Positions 44,489-57,985 of a stretch of 64,000 bases of DNA are shown here, piece after piece. Both the position numbers and the translations under genes were made by a program. The DNA comes from Cordilura impudica (Eukaryota; Arthropoda; Insecta; Diptera; Scathophagidae): NCBI GenBank assembly GCA_963682025.1, contig OY821517.1, positions 339,819,644 through 339,883,643 on the forward strand, given 5' to 3'. The notes under the pieces are model-generated. The model had not been told where the DNA came from. It did no database searches and worked only from the letters and a program-made list of their open reading frames with translations. Each line of letters begins with the position of its first letter. Within the stretch, counting starts at the first letter, position 1.

Positions 44489-45236
44489 CAAGTAAAAAAC
44501 TTATAGTCGGTGTAGGCCATCATCTATATGATGCTCCACACCATCAGTTTGTAGATCCAACTATTTGGACATAGAAAATAAGCTTAAACCCAATTTGAGT
44601 GGCCTTGTTAAAAATGTGTTGCCTGCCGATGCAAAAAGTTCATATTTGATACTATTTTTGTGTGGGAACTATTTCGGAAAATTGACCGATCATGACCTTA
44701 TTTAATAAAGTCACATAATATCGGCTAAAAAAATGATAAAAAAAAATTAAAATCTGTGCCATATTTTAATTCTTTAATAGACTTAAGTGAAGATCGAAAA
44801 AAATCTTTATACGGGGGCTATTATTAAGCTTATTGTTGCACTATTGATTAGTGGGTGCCATACACAATAATAAGCAAATTTGAACAAAGTGTGTATAATT
44901 ATTTGGGTCTTAAAACAATTTAGGACGATTTCATATAAACCATATGTATGGGGACTAGGTCTAAACATTCACCGATATTCACCACTTTTAACAGCCGATA
45001 GTGCCTTATCTACTAAATTTCGTCAAATTATTTTTGTAGCTGATAGCTCTAGTTTTATTACAAGGTTTACATAGGCACGCAGGCAGACGAAGAGAAAGAC
45101 GGACGGACTAACGTCCATCGCCAAATCGACTCAGAAAGTTACTCTGAGGCGCTCGGTGTAATAAAAAGTCAAGTAATTTTTAGTAGTTACAAACGTCATC
45201 ATAGACACATTATAACCGGATCACAGGGTGGTATAA
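44489..45236 (-). mobile_element. HINE-A8, degraded
   Basis: Left end ACAAGTAAAAAACTTATAGT then CGGTGTAGGCC. Body matches family A (GACATAGAAAATAAGCTTAA, AGTTCATATTTGATAC, TATGGGGACTAGGTCTAAAC). Short AGACGGACGG tract and ATAACCGGATCACAGGGTGG end. Much older than A3/A4. Confidence 0.75.
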
Positions 45237-48200
45237 AAAGTACATTCACAAAAAGTAAATTTTCTGAAAACAGAACTTTTTCACAAAAAAGTTAATTTTT
45301 ATTAAAAAAAAAGGTACCTTTTTATAAAAGAAGTATTTTTTATTTAAAAAAAGTAATTTTTCATAAAAAAAGTACTTTTTCAATAAAAATTACTTTTTCC
45401 TTTAAAAAAGTACCTTTTTAAATAAAAAAGTACCTTTTCATTAAAAAAGATTTGCCATTTCCTACACAAGATCCCTTCTTACACAAGACCTTTTCTTAAA
45501 AAATAGTATTTCTGAAAATACAAACTTTTCTACTTTTCTAAAAAAGTGGATTTTCTTAAAAAAGAAATATCGTTTCCAAAAAAGTAACATTTTAGAATAG
45601 TGCTTTCTCTAAAAAGTACCTTTTCTCAAATAAGTCGAATTTCTTAAAAAAGAAATACCTTTTCAAAAGAAGAACCTTCCAAACTAAAATCCCTCTTTAA
45701 TGGTACTTTTGCTAAAGAGATAACCTTTTTTTGAAAAAGGATCCCTTTATAAAAAAGTACCTTTTCTTAAAAAGTACCAATTGGTTGAAAAATATGAAAT
45801 TTTCCTGGAAAAAACCCTAAAAAGTAACTTTCTTACAAAAGTAAAGTTTTTTTTTAGAAATACCTATTACTAAAAAAAGTACTTTTTCTTAAAAAGTACC
45901 TTTTCTTAAAAAGTAATTTTCCTAAAATTATGTTTTCATAGAAAATTATCTTCTAAAAAAATTTCGATATTTTCTTTAAAAAGTGCATTGCATTGAAAAA
46001 GCAAATTTTGTTAAAAAGTACCTTTTATTAAAAAAGTACCTTCTCTTATAAAAGGACACTTTCATATAAAAAGATCTTTTACTAAAAAAGTGAGTTTTTA
46101 TTAAAAAAAGTACCTTTTATTAAAAAGGTACCTTTTATTTAAAAAGTACCTTTTATTCAAAAATGACCTTTTATTAAAAAAATACTTTGTATTAAAAAAG
46201 TATCTTTTCTTTAAAAAGTACCTTTTATTAAAAAAGTACATTTTATTACAAATGAACCTTTTATTTAAAAAGTACCTTTTACTAAAAGAGTACCTTTCAT
46301 TAAAAAGTACTTTTTACTAAAATGGGACCTCTCAATAACAACGTACCTTTTAATTAAAAGTACTTTTAATAAAAAAAGAAGACCTTTTAATAAAAAAGTA
46401 AAAAAATACCTTTTAATAGAAAACTACCTTTTAATGACATTTTAATAAAAAAGTGCCTTTTAATAAAAAAAAATGCCTTCAAATAAAAAAGTACCTTTCA
46501 ATAAAAAATACCTCTTACTAAAAACTACCTTTTCTTATAAAAGTACCTTATATTAAAATAGTACCTCTTATAAAAAAAAACGATTTTCATTAAAAAATTA
46601 CATTTTATTAAAGTAGGACCTTTTGTTAGCCATAACCTTTTAGTAAAAAAAGTACCTTTCATTAAACAAGTACCTTTTATTAAAAAAATTATTTTATTAA
46701 ACAAGTTCCTTTTATGAAAGAACCTTTTACTAAAAAAGTACCCATTAAAAAAAGTACCTTTACCTTTTATTAAATAAGTACTTCCATAAAAAAGCACCTC
46801 TTATTAAAAAAGTACCTTTTATTAAAAATGTAAATCTTGTAAAAAAGTACCTTTTGTTAAAGAAGTACCTTTTTTAAAAAGTACCTTTCATCAAAAGGTA
46901 CATAAAAAAGTGCATTTAAGTAAAAAAAAGTGTCTTTTTATTTAAAAAAGTACCTTTTATTAACAAATACCTTTTATTAAACAAGTTCCTTTTATTAAAA
47001 CAGTAACTTTTATTAAAGTACTAAAAAGTACTAAAAAATAATTTTTATGAAAAAATTATCTGTTATTAAAAAAAAGTATTTTTTGTAAAAAGTACCTTTT
47101 ATTAAAAAAAGTACTTTTATTAAAAAAGTACCCTTTATTAAAAAGTCATTTTATTAAAAAATTAACTTTCATTAAAAAATTAACTCTTATTAAAAAGGTA
47201 CATTTTATTAAAAAGTACCTTTTATTAAAAAAATACCTCTTATTAAAAAAGTACATTTTATTAAAAAGTACCTTTTATTAAGAAAGTACCTTTTATTAAA
47301 AAAGTACGTTTTATTAAAAAAGTATCTCTTATTAGAAAAGTAAATTTTATTAAAAAGTACCTTTTATTTAAGTAGTACATTTTATTGCAAAAGAATATTT
47401 TATTAAAAAATTACCTTTTATTAAAAAAGTACTTTTTATTAAAAAATTACCTTTTATTAAAAAAAAGCCTCTCAGTAAAAACTACCTATAATAAAAAGTA
47501 CATTTTCTTATAAAAGTACATTATATTAAATGAGTACCCCTTATAAAAAAAGGATTTTTTATTAAAAATTAACATTTTATTAAAAAAGTACCCTTTATTA
47601 AACAGGTACCTTTTATTAAAAAGTACCTTTTATTAAAAAAGTATATTTTATTAAAAAGTACCTTTTATTAAAAAGTACCTCTTATTAAAAAAGCATATTT
47701 AATTAAAAAGTACCTTTTATTAAAAAAATATCTGTTATTAAAAAAGTACATTTTATTAAAAGGTACGTACCTTTTATTAAAAAAGTACGTTGTATTAAAA
47801 AAGTACCTCTTAATAAAAAAGTAAATTTTATTAAAAAGTACCTTTTATTTTAAAAGTATCTTTTATTAAAAAAAAAAGCATTTTGTAAAAAGTACCATTT
47901 ATTAAAAAAGGACCTTTTTTAAAAAAATTACTTTAATTTAAAAAGTACCTTTTATTAAAAAGGTACCCTTTAATAAAAAAGTACCTTTTATTAAAAAGTA
48001 TCATTTATTAAAAAAGTAAATTTTATTAAAAAATACCTTTTATTAAAAAAAATACTTTTTATTAAAAAAGTACCTTTTATTAAAAAAAATCCCTTTTCTA
48101 AAAGTACTAACTTAAAAAACATTCTTGTTATTAAAAAATTATCTTTTATTAAAGAAGTAACTTTTATTAAAAAAGTACCTTTTATTAAAAAAAATACCTT

Positions 48201-48370
48201 TCATTAAAAAAGTTCCTTTTATTAAAAAGTACCTTTTATTAAAAAAGTACCTTTAATTAAAAAAGTACCTTTTATTAAAAAAGTACCTAAAAAATACCTT
48301 TTATTAAAAAAGGAGCTTTTATTAAAAAAGTACCTTTAATTATAAACAACTTTTACTAAAAAGGTGCCTT
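45237..48370. repeat. 3.1-kb minisatellite, ~18-bp unit
   Basis: Tandem units close to AAAAGTACCTTTTATTAA, irregular at the left (45.2-46.0 kb) and more regular from about 46.1 to 48.35 kb. The central AAAAGTACCTTTT is partly palindromic. It begins immediately at the end of HINE-A8. Reading frames across it are compositional artefacts. Confidence 0.93.
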
Positions 48371-50062
48371 TATTTTGCCTAAATATAATTTTAATTTATA
48401 ATCGAAGCGTAAAAAGGGCTTATGACCTTAATATAGTCTTGGCTGACTATAAGTAACTTTAATATTTGTTTTACTCGTAATTTTGCTGTTTACCTTTAAA
48501 TCTTTTTTGCTTGATTATTTAACCGATTTTTGAAAACGCTTCGATACTTTATTGCACTTTTATTAAGTCTCAAACTTTCATTCTATTCCAACGCTTATTT
48601 ATGACTGTCGAATAGTTTTCGAAAGTTTTGCCATTTCTGCTCTAATACATTTAAACTTCTTTGGAAAACCAACATGTTGTTGCCTAAGGCCTGCAACATT
48701 AAAAGAAGAACATTACTATTACTTACTATGGCTACAACTACAACAACTACGACTAACGACTATGGCTGCTGTGGGGGAAGGTATGCTAAGTTTTGGAATA
48801 TTTGACCATTTGACATGGTATACTTGTATCTTTAAAACTTTTCTCTAAACTTGTGATATTACAGAATATTACTCAAAGGTGCTAGAATTATATTGGTTAG
48901 ATATAAAGCTGGAATTTTTCTACTGCATCTAGTCATAATGAAGTTCGGAGTATAAACAAGATTATTATTGAAATTGAGATATTTGTAATATTTACGATTA
49001 TTCCCCAATTTAATGTAATTCGCTGAAATGCATACAAAATCTCTTAAGTCTCATTAAAGGCATTAGAATACCTTCCTGGTGAGTTCTTAGCCACGAACAA
49101 TGTAACAAATAGATTCACAGTATGTGTTCATAGAACCTAGAACCTCCGCACATACACACACACACACACACACTCCAACACACATACCTTCATTGAGCTA
49201 TAAGTCTTCAAAGCTGTGTGTAGTCATTATGGTCATAGAAAATGAGTTGTAGAGTAAAGAAAAGATTCTTGTTGTTGTTAGTGTTATTGTTGTTTTTTGT
49301 GGCCCTGTAAGGTGGCAACAAAAGGCTGCAGGATAACTAAAGTATTGAGGTTGCATCTGCTGCCCAAAACGGCCTGACTTGCCTGCTTAAGTTTATGCTT
49401 AGTGTGAAGTCTACTGGTGTTGTTTGTTGTTTGTTGCTTGTTTATATTTATGGTATGTTGTTTACACTAAATGCAGCAGTGTGTTTCTGTGTGTATGTGC
49501 GGAAGTGTTTCAAAAAAAAAAAAAAAAACAATCATTTTAACAGTTGTAATTCCCAAGTTATAGAGAATCGTATTCATTTTGGTATTTATATCAAACATCG
49601 TGCTGAATTGCCTGGCATGATTTGGAATTTAATTTTTGTTACCTTTAAGGATGCCAATATAGATAAGAGCAAAGGACAATTGAAGAAAATTTTAAAAGGT
49701 TATTATAGAGAGATTTTTTTTTGAAGGCAAATTACGAAATTACTGTTTAAAGCATCTATTTGATATCGTTATTTGAAAAAAATGGAATTCGAAAAAATTG
49801 CATTGTCTTTTCATTCTGAAATTACAAAAATAGAAATTGCAAATTTTTTGTCTAGGTAAATATTTTGGGCCCATAAAAGCCAAAGGCACACATTTTTGGA
49901 ATGTTATGGCGATGAATAATTACTCTAATCACCAAATTAAACTTACATTGTGTAAGTCGAAAAAATTCTTGAGCGAAATCAGCGTTTTCACACTGTTTCT
50001 GGTTCTACAAATTTTAGTAAAGGGGTATCCTTTCCTAATTTTTTTTCTATACATACCAATAT
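48371..50062. other. Non-repetitive non-coding stretch with (CA)n
   Basis: More complex than most of the window. (CA)n at 49154-49172, CTACAACTACAACAACTACG near 48730 and a 16-A run at about 49513. No conserved protein, splice-bounded exon or RNA gene could be supported. It may be intronic or intergenic host DNA. Confidence 0.5.
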
Positions 50063-50603
50063 AAAAGAGAGGTAATGTGTGTTTGTTTGTTTATAGGAGG
50101 TAATATCCGTAACTACTTATCTGATTCTAAAATTGTTGGTTCCGAAATTTAGAATGGTCCTTGAAAATGGACATAGGCTATAAATTTGTTTGATATTTTT
50201 AGTGGGCGTGGCACCTCCCTCATAAAGTGAACCTTTAATATGTATAATATTATTGAGTACTATGGCAGAGAGAGCTTTGCAAATTTGCTTGAGGTCATCT
50301 ATTATTAATGTGAGTAGTCGGACAAAAATTTGGTAGGATCACATCACATCACTGTAAAAGTGAGAATTTGTGACTTTGCGTGGGACCATAGGTTATTTAT
50401 GTGATTAGTCCAACAAAAAAGGGGAGTGATCGGAGCAGTGGGCATAGCACCGCCCATACAAAATAATATATATTATCATATAACTGCTGTACTATAAAAG
50501 GGAAAGCCTTGACAGTTTGCACGAGTTCATCAGATATTAATGTGAGTAGTCCCACAAAAATTGTGCGGGATGGGATAAGTGGGCATGGCAACTCCTATAC
50601 AAA
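50063..50603 (-). repeat. Interspersed repeat family G, copy G2 (left part)
   Basis: Inverted copy of G1: AGTGGGCGTGGCACCTCC, AATGTGAGTAGTC twice, GTGGGCATAGCACCGCCC. It is cut at 50603 by HINE-B2; its continuation TACTACGAAAGCGACAGTCT then TGAAACT lies at 55424-55470. Confidence 0.75.
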
Positions 50604-52353
50604 AACAAGTAATAGTGTTAAATTCGGCTGTGCCGAGTCTTTGATACCCTCCACCTCGGTTTTGATATTGATAATAAATGTAAACACAATATTTGAATAA
50701 GTAAACAATTTGTTAAACTTAATACCAAATTATTTCAGCAAATTCTTTGGTTTGATCTGGATTTAGTAATTCTCACATTAGTAATTCGCGCTCCAGCGAG
50801 GTAAGATTGTTTTCGTCTTTTCTATTATTTCGGATAAAAGAAAACATGTTTCGGTGTTTGCTTTTTGGTCATCGTGGTTGGTGATCAGCACGCATTTAGA
50901 TTATATACCTATATGCATGCGTTTCCGGTTATATGACATAATTAGTTAATTAATTAAGTTTAAGTTTTTGCAAATTAAATAGCTCGCCCTAACCGCCATT
51001 GCGAAGGTAATGGTTGTGTAGGAAGGCTATACGCATTAAATTGTGTTAATTGGAGATGGCTGTATAGTTTCTTTTAGCTGGCCAAATAATTCTTTATTGC
51101 AGCCATATAGGTCGGATCGAGTAACAAAATAATAACAAAAAAAAAAGCTCTCTCAATTTTTTTTGTTAAAATATTGCCATATTTGGAAAATAAAAATTTT
51201 TTTTACATAGTTTTTTTTTACATAGAGTTTTCACTATTTACACAATACAATACAAAATCTAAACCAGTGAAGTCAAATTTTGATTTTGAATTAAATCATG
51301 TTTATAACATATATTTTCTTTTATTGACTCCAAATACTACTACCTGGGAATTATTGTCGAACTTCAATGTTTTGGGTTTTACCGTGCCTACCATGAAGTC
51401 GAATTTTGAAGTCACCATGAACATTGAGTCAACTTAGGGATGGCAAACGCAAAAAACCAAATGTCCCAAACATTTTAAATAAAATAATTTGTTATCTTTA
51501 TTTTCTGAAAACCTTAAAATTTTCATCCAAAAAAATTTTCAAAAATAATATATAACATTCTCATCAAATTGCGCTTTATTTATGTAACAATTTTCATATT
51601 CGCAATTCTTAAATATCATTTGAGGTTTTCTAAACTTCATTGAATTTAGATTAAAGTTTTCTTATCCTGAAATGCTGTTAATGTCTCCTCAATCTCAACA
51701 TTTTTTTTTTTTTAATTTCAGTTGATTTTTTAAATGTACACATATTTGGGGTTTTCTGAATTCCAATTTGTGTTTAAAGAATAATATTTATATTTTAAGA
51801 ATTCAATTGATGTCTTTTAAATTTCAAGTTATTAACGACGTTTTAATATGATTTTCTGAAATTCAATTGATATTTTCTAATTTATATGTAATTGGAAATC
51901 TGAATTCCAATTTTTAGAATTGATATTTCTTTATATTTGAATGGAAAATTTAAAAGGTGCAATTTTGTATCTATGTCAATAGTAAGTATTTAGTAATTAT
52001 AAACAATTTTTAAAAATTATATGTAATCGCAATCAGATATTTTGTAGGTAAAGCAGAATAATAATTGTATATAACTATGTAGAACTGTTGACTTTCATTT
52101 TAAAATAGAAATAACTATTGCAAAGATAATTGAACAAAAATTGTGGCGCCATCTACTGTGGCATAGCAATGCTGGGCGAAGTAAAGTTAGATATCTAATT
52201 GAAAATGTTGAAATTCATGTTAAAATTGAAATAACGATTGCAAAGCTAATTAGAACAAAAATTGCTGCGCCAGCTACTGTGGCAATCTGTTTTTTAATAT
52301 GAAAGAAATGTATTTTCCCTAAAACAAAATACATATTGGAGAATTTTATATAA

Positions 52354-53070
52354 AAACAAGTAAGAGTGTTAAATTTGGTTGTGCCGAATTTTTTGATACC
52401 CTCCACACCCAATGTTGAGTACGACTTTAAAACTTTTGCCGATAGCCGATACTGAAACATTAATTCCGAATAACAAAATTCAAATGATTCTTGGCTACAA
52501 ATTATTATTAAAAGTAAGCTAATTTTAAAATATTTTTATCTGAATTATTTTTTATTTTTATCTGCATTACATTCAATACAAAAAAAAAAATACATAATAA
52601 TAACAGGTAAGAGACTCAATATAGAAATTTAAACTTATCATATTTATTTATTTCATTTTCCATTTCTCATTTTCCATTTTCCGTTTTTCATTTTCCGTTT
52701 TTCAATTTTCAATTTTCATTTTCCATTTTTCAATTTTCATTTTCCATTTTCCATTTTTCAATTTTTCAATTTTTCAATTTTCATTTTCCATTTTTCGATT
52801 TTCATTTTCAATTTTCCATCTGGCATTTTCCATTTTTCATTTTCCATTTTAAATTTTTCAATTTTAATTTTCCATTTTTCAATTTTCATTTTCCATTTCC
52901 CATTTTCCATTTTGCGTTTTCCATTTTTCATTTCTCAAATTTAATTTTTCAATTTTCAATTTTCATTTTCCATTTTCCATTTTCAATTTCTCAATTTTCA
53001 TTTTCCATTTTCCATTTTGCATTTTTAATTTTTCAATTTTCCTTTTCCATTTTCCATTATTCGTTTTGCA

Positions 53071-53101
<31 letters not shown>

Positions 53102-53760
53102 TCCATTTTCCATTTTTCATATTTCAGTTTTCGTTTTCCATTTTCCACTTTCCATTTTCCATTTTCCATTTTTAATATTTCAATTTTCATTTTCCATTTT
53201 CCATTTTTCATTTTCCATTCTCCATTTTTCATTTTCTATTTTCCATTTTACATTTTTCATTTTCCATTTTCCGTTTTTCATTTTCCCTTTTTCATTTTTC
53301 ATTTTCCATTTTCCATTTGCCATTTTTCAATTTTCATTTTTTAATTTTCCTTTTTTAATTTTCATTTTCCATTTTTGAATTTCATTTTCCATTTTCCATT
53401 TTGCATTTTTAATTTTTCAATTTTCTTTTTCCCTTATTCATTTTGCAATTTTCATTTTCCATTTTCCATTTTTCATTTTCCATTTTCCATTTTTCATATT
53501 TCAGTTTTTGTTTTCCATTTTCCACTTTCCATTTTCCATTTTTTATTATTTATTTTTCAATTTTCTTTTTTCATTTTCCATTTTTCATTTTCCATTTCCC
53601 ATTCTCCATTTTTCATTTTCTATTTTCCATTTTTCATTTTCCATTTTCCATTTTCCATTTTTCATTTTCCCTTTTTCATTTTCCATTCTTCATCTTTCAT
53701 TTTCTATTTTCCATTTTTAATTTTTCATTTTCCATTTTCCATTTTTCATTTTCCTTTTTT

Positions 53761-53793
<33 letters not shown>

Positions 53794-54415
53794 TTCATTT
53801 TCCATTTTCCATTTTCTGTTTTTCATTTTCCGTTCTCCATTTTCCAGTTTCATTTTTCATTTTTCATCTACTATTTTTCATTTTCCATTTTTCGTTTTCC
53901 TTTTTTCTTTCATATTGGCTATTTTTTTTTATTACAACGGGACAACGATAAAAAATATGTGGCAATAGTACTAACAAGAGGTATGTTATTGTGTTCTTGG
54001 TATTGTTAATATATGTATATGCATAATTTTTTTGTGGCATTTTTTTATGTTGTTGTACAATTATTATGTTCAACCACTAAACTGTTACAACAAACACACT
54101 GGGTTTTATGTTTTTTTTTTAGAGGTATCTACATATTTTTGCTCGTTTCTAATCAAGGTGATGCCCGATTTAGCCCATTTTCAATACCAACCTGCTTGGA
54201 ATTATGGCAAATGATATTATTGTAGCCCTATTCAGTTAGATGGCTTTTTTTGTGAATGAGCGTGATTTCAACAGACAGACGGACAGACGGACATCGCTAT
54301 ATCGACTCGAGCTGTGATAAGGATCAAGAATATATATAAATTAGTTTTTCGATGCGTTACAAACGGAATGACAAACCTATATATACCCTCTGCCACTGAC
54401 GTGTGGAGGGTATAA
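52354..54415 (-). mobile_element. HINE-B3 with expanded heptamer core, nested in B2
   Basis: Starts TATACCCTCCACACGTCAG at 54415; GACAGACGGACAGACGG at 54276-54292; ends with TTACTTGTT at 52354. In HINE-B1 the site is empty: TTTTATGTTAAGAAAATAAT then ATACCGATTT (20674-20703) runs through. The middle is replaced by the heptamer array. Confidence 0.9.
52640..53905. repeat. Heptamer array (CATTTTC)n in HINE-B3
   Basis: About 180 units of CATTTTC/CATTTTT/AATTTTC. Because 7 is not a multiple of 3, three units form a 21-bp, stop-free period in several frames. This explains long frames reading FHFPFSIFHFPFS; they are not genes. Confidence 0.95.
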
Positions 54416-55417
54416 AAATAATATACCGATTTATTTCTAACATGCGGTTATTATGAATATACATGTATAGAATATATGTTATTAATATATGTTATTTAAT
54501 ATATGTATGTACATATATAAATATTACACACAAAAAATACAACATCAAAATTTTTTTTTCGTGTTTTCTTTAAATAAAGTAATACATAAAATTTTAGTGT
54601 TAGTGAATTTTTACTCCCTTTATACTCTATTAACTCGTAGTGTCTGCTAGTCGAAAAAATTTTGGATTGGTTTTTAGCCCCTTTCCCGTGACCCAATCGA
54701 TCTGAAACTTCTCAGGCAGGCTCCTGGCAATGACAGAAATTATCAACAAATTTCTTTAGTGATCCCAAAACAATGGAAACTTTAGAATTTTTCTAACAGG
54801 GTTGATAAAAAAAAATTTACAAAGGGTTAGTTTTTATAATATTATTACCACAACGACCACAAAAACAACAAGTCCAGCTATGACAACAATACAACATTTA
54901 GAATAACAACAAGAACAATATAGAAACATCATATTATTCATTTTGTTTACTTTTTCAGAGATTAACCTGGACCTGTTATACCGATTTTAATGATTTTTAA
55001 AACGGAAAACTTCCCATGATTTTGGTGAATCATTCCCACTGAAAGTGATCACCCTGGCTGTCCTACTGAGGCCGTGATCGTGACAAGAACAACATAGAAA
55101 ATCATATTTTTTCAAGACTTTTTTTAGTTCTTCATTCAGATCTCGGGCCCTATTTAACCGATTTGGACGATTTTAAATAACAAACTTCTCAGAAATTAAA
55201 TGAATCATTTTTTATGCAAACGAGCACACTAGCTGCCCAATTGAAGTTGTCATCGTGATTTTCACAGACGGACAGACGGACATCGCTGTATCAATTCCGC
55301 TTTTTATAAGGATCCCAAATATATATATTTCATGGGGTCCAGAATTTTTTTTCTAATTATTACAAACGGAATGACAAATTAATATATATACCCTCTGCAC
55401 ACTGAGGTGGAGGGTAT

Positions 55418-55470
55418 AAATATGAAGTACTACGAAAGCGACAGTCTTGAAACTTTTGACAAGTATATTA
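55418..55470 (-). repeat. Interspersed repeat family G, copy G2 (right part)
   Basis: TACTACGAAAGCGACAGTCT and TGAAACTTT matches the G1 block AGTTTCAAGACTGTCGGG then TCTATATAGTAG in inverse orientation, resuming G2 after HINE-B2. Confidence 0.6.
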
Positions 55471-55479
55471 ATTATCAAA

Positions 55480-55698
55480 TTCAAAAATCGCCAAAAATTA
55501 AAAATCGCCAAGTATTGAAAATCACCAAAAAAAACAAAAAACCCCAAAACCGAAAATCGCAAAAAACAACACAAATCGCCAAAAATAAAAATCTTCAAAA
55601 TAAAATACGGGAAAAATCAAAAATCGCTAAAATCAAAAATCTCTAAAATCAAAAATCGCTAAACACAAAAATCGCTAAAATGAAAAATTGCCAAATAA
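55480..55698. repeat. Minisatellite AAAAATCGCYAAAAT
   Basis: About 14 units of 14-17 bp around AAAATCGCCAAAA and AAATCGCTAAAATC, degenerate at the left. Frames across it are artefacts. Confidence 0.85.
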
Positions 55699-55700
55699 TA

Positions 55701-56618
55701 TTCTAAATTCAAGGCCAATAGTTAAGTGTTGCCAGATTTAATTTGGAAAATCCATGTTCTTCTCATGGGCAGCTACAAACACCTTGCTCCAGGGTAGGAA
55801 CGACGACAATGTAGATAATTGTTGCACCGAATGAAAAACAAAAACAATGTACATCAGTAAGCATTGAAATAAAAAAAATATATAATAATTTAAATATATA
55901 AAATAAATAAATAAGTAAATAAAAACTAGTAGGAAAAATTGATTACGAAATAAGACATGACAATAAGTCTCGGTAAGTCGTTGCGAACGCGACAGGTCAT
56001 ACTTATAAAACCAAAAAAAATATATTTCCAGTGTTTTGTTTTTGCAATTTGCAAAAAACAAAAGAAATATTTATTTCTATTTTGATTTTTCACATATATG
56101 TATATATGTATGTATGTTATATGTAAAATACGAAAACATGCTTCCCAACACGAAATTTTTACCTAATCTAAAAACAAGTTATAATAGTGTAAAACCCCAC
56201 TAAAACAAAATTTTTTTCATCTTAAATTTTTTTAAAATAAAAATAAGAAGAAGCAACAATTCATATTTCATTGTATATTGCAGATAAGTAAATTATATTA
56301 AATGATATATAAATGTTGATAAGCATTTTATTAAAGAAAAAATAACCGACTGACATTTTTTTAAACTGTAAGGTACTTGTTGGGCAATGCATTTTAAGCC
56401 AACTAAATCTAACTAATTATTTGATTTATAATACATGAAATGTATACAATGCAATGTGATATCAAGGATCATATGCATTCAATGATGCTCGTATTACATA
56501 ATATTACAAAAATAATTATGTCATTATAAAAAAAAATTAACATAATTTGTGTGAAAAAAATGGAATAAATAGTGGTTGATAATGGCGAGTCATTCGCTGA
56601 GGAACTTCCAATTTTTTT
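55701..56618. other. AT-rich non-coding stretch
   Basis: No coding region or known element was recognised; ATGTATATATGTATGTATG at about 56098-56116 is a short simple repeat. Confidence 0.5.
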
Positions 56619-56824
56619 CATGTGTAAACATCTATACGCGCAGGGGGGTAAATTTCTACAATCTCAAAAACAGCGTAACATGTGAGCGTAAGAAAAAATG
56701 AGCGTAACATGTGAGCGTAAGAAAAAATCGGTGGGAGTTATGATTGTATTGGTGAAAAAGTTATGATATGTAATAAACTGTTTGAAAATGCAAAATGAAA
56801 AATTAAAAATTAAAAATGAAAAAT

Positions 56825-57983
56825 AAACAAGTAAGTGTTAAATTCGGCTATGCCGAATCCTTGATACCCTCCACCTGGGTTTTACGTTTACATTAATATC
56901 TGAACTTCTTGCACTAATTTTAACAAATGTATATAAAATATTTGAATATGTAAACACTTTGATAAATCTATTACTGAATTATTACAACAAATGCTCTGAA
57001 TTTTCAGCATTTTATAGAGGTGTCTACATATTTTAGGTCATAAATTGGCACAATGACACCCAATTTATCCCATTTTAAATACTAACCTGATCCAGATAAT
57101 TACAAACAATATTAAGTTCAACCAAGTAAATGGTTTATTTTGTAATTTTCTTTTTAATTTAAATTTTTTAATATAAAGGTGCATTTTATATTTTACAATC
57201 CTTTTCAATTTCCAGAACTATTAGTATAGGGCACATTTGTGAGTCCGTATAGACCAACTTTCAACTCTTACTTGTTTTTATTGTATTAAATCTATCTTTG
57301 TGTCTTTAAATTAAATAAGATAACTAAGAATAAAATATTTAACAAATTGTTTTTTTTTTTTAGTTAATATCTGAACGTTTTACTGATACAAGGCAAAACT
57401 AAAACTGCCAAAAATTTCAGTCAAAACTTTTTTGAATGTATTTGTTAAATATCGCATAATTTTTTTCAATTTTAAACTTTAAAGTCTTTTTTAAGTCTGG
57501 TAATAACTCTATAATATGAAGGAAGTAAATATGTGGCTTCTTTAATAACAATGACAAGTATAAAACACTTTTTTGTGCATTACATTAAAATATTATAAAT
57601 TTGAACATAATTAATTTTAGAAACATAATTAATTTTAGAAAAATGTCCGATTCGTTTTTTGATGATGCTGAAAACACATCAAAGAAATACAGAAAATAAA
57701 GATTTTGCTTCAGTTAGTTGAGATACGAGAAGCTAATGGATGGCTGGAACAGGTCAAAAGTGACGACTATAAATGCAGATGCAAGGCTGCCCGATTGAAG
57801 TTGTCTTCGTGATTTCCACAGATGGACAGACGGACAGCCGGACAGACGGACATCGCTATATCAACTCCGCTTGTTATAAGGATCACAAATATATATATTT
57901 TATGGGGTCCAGATTTTTTTTCTAATTATTACAAACGGAATGATAAACTTATATATACCCTCTGCACACTGGAGTGGAGGGTA
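56825..57983 (-). mobile_element. HINE-B4 inside the heptamer core of E3
   Basis: Starts TATACCCTCCACTCCAGTG at 57983; GACAGACGGACAGCC tract at 57827-57855; ends with hairpin ATTCGGCatagCCGAAT and ACTTACTTGTTT at 56825. AAAAATAA/AAAATGAAAAA heptamers continue on both sides. Confidence 0.9.
57215..57277 (+). mobile_element. Terminal fragment of another HINE family (F)
   Basis: GTGAGTCCGTATAGACCAAC then TTTCAACTCTTACTTGTT: the shared CTCTTACTTGTT end preceded by family-specific sequence. It sits inverted within HINE-B4. Confidence 0.5.
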
Positions 57984-57985
57984 TA

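Larger units (their letters stand above)
50604..55417 (-). mobile_element. HINE-B2, contains B3
   Basis: Starts (minus) TATACCCTCCACCTCAGTG at 55417; tetranucleotide GACA/GACG tract at 55266-55280; ends with hairpin ATTCGGCtgtGCCGA-like sequence and TTACTTGTT at 50604. Parallel to B1 over most of its length. Inserted in repeat G2, which continues on its far side. Non-coding. Confidence 0.88.

Noticed and set aside
46525..46797. Frame with KGTFF-type repeats on the minus strand
   Set aside because: Product of the 18-bp minisatellite; not a protein family.
45237..48370. CRISPR-like array
   Set aside because: Units are contiguous with no unique spacers, and the genome is eukaryotic.
49395..49724. 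109-codon frame with a hydrophobic start
   Set aside because: Contains a poly-lysine run from a poly(A) tract and no recognisable domain.
53066..54009. Long frames rich in FHFPFS-type repeats
   Set aside because: They are translations of the 7-bp microsatellite, open in several frames at once, with no conserved start or domain.
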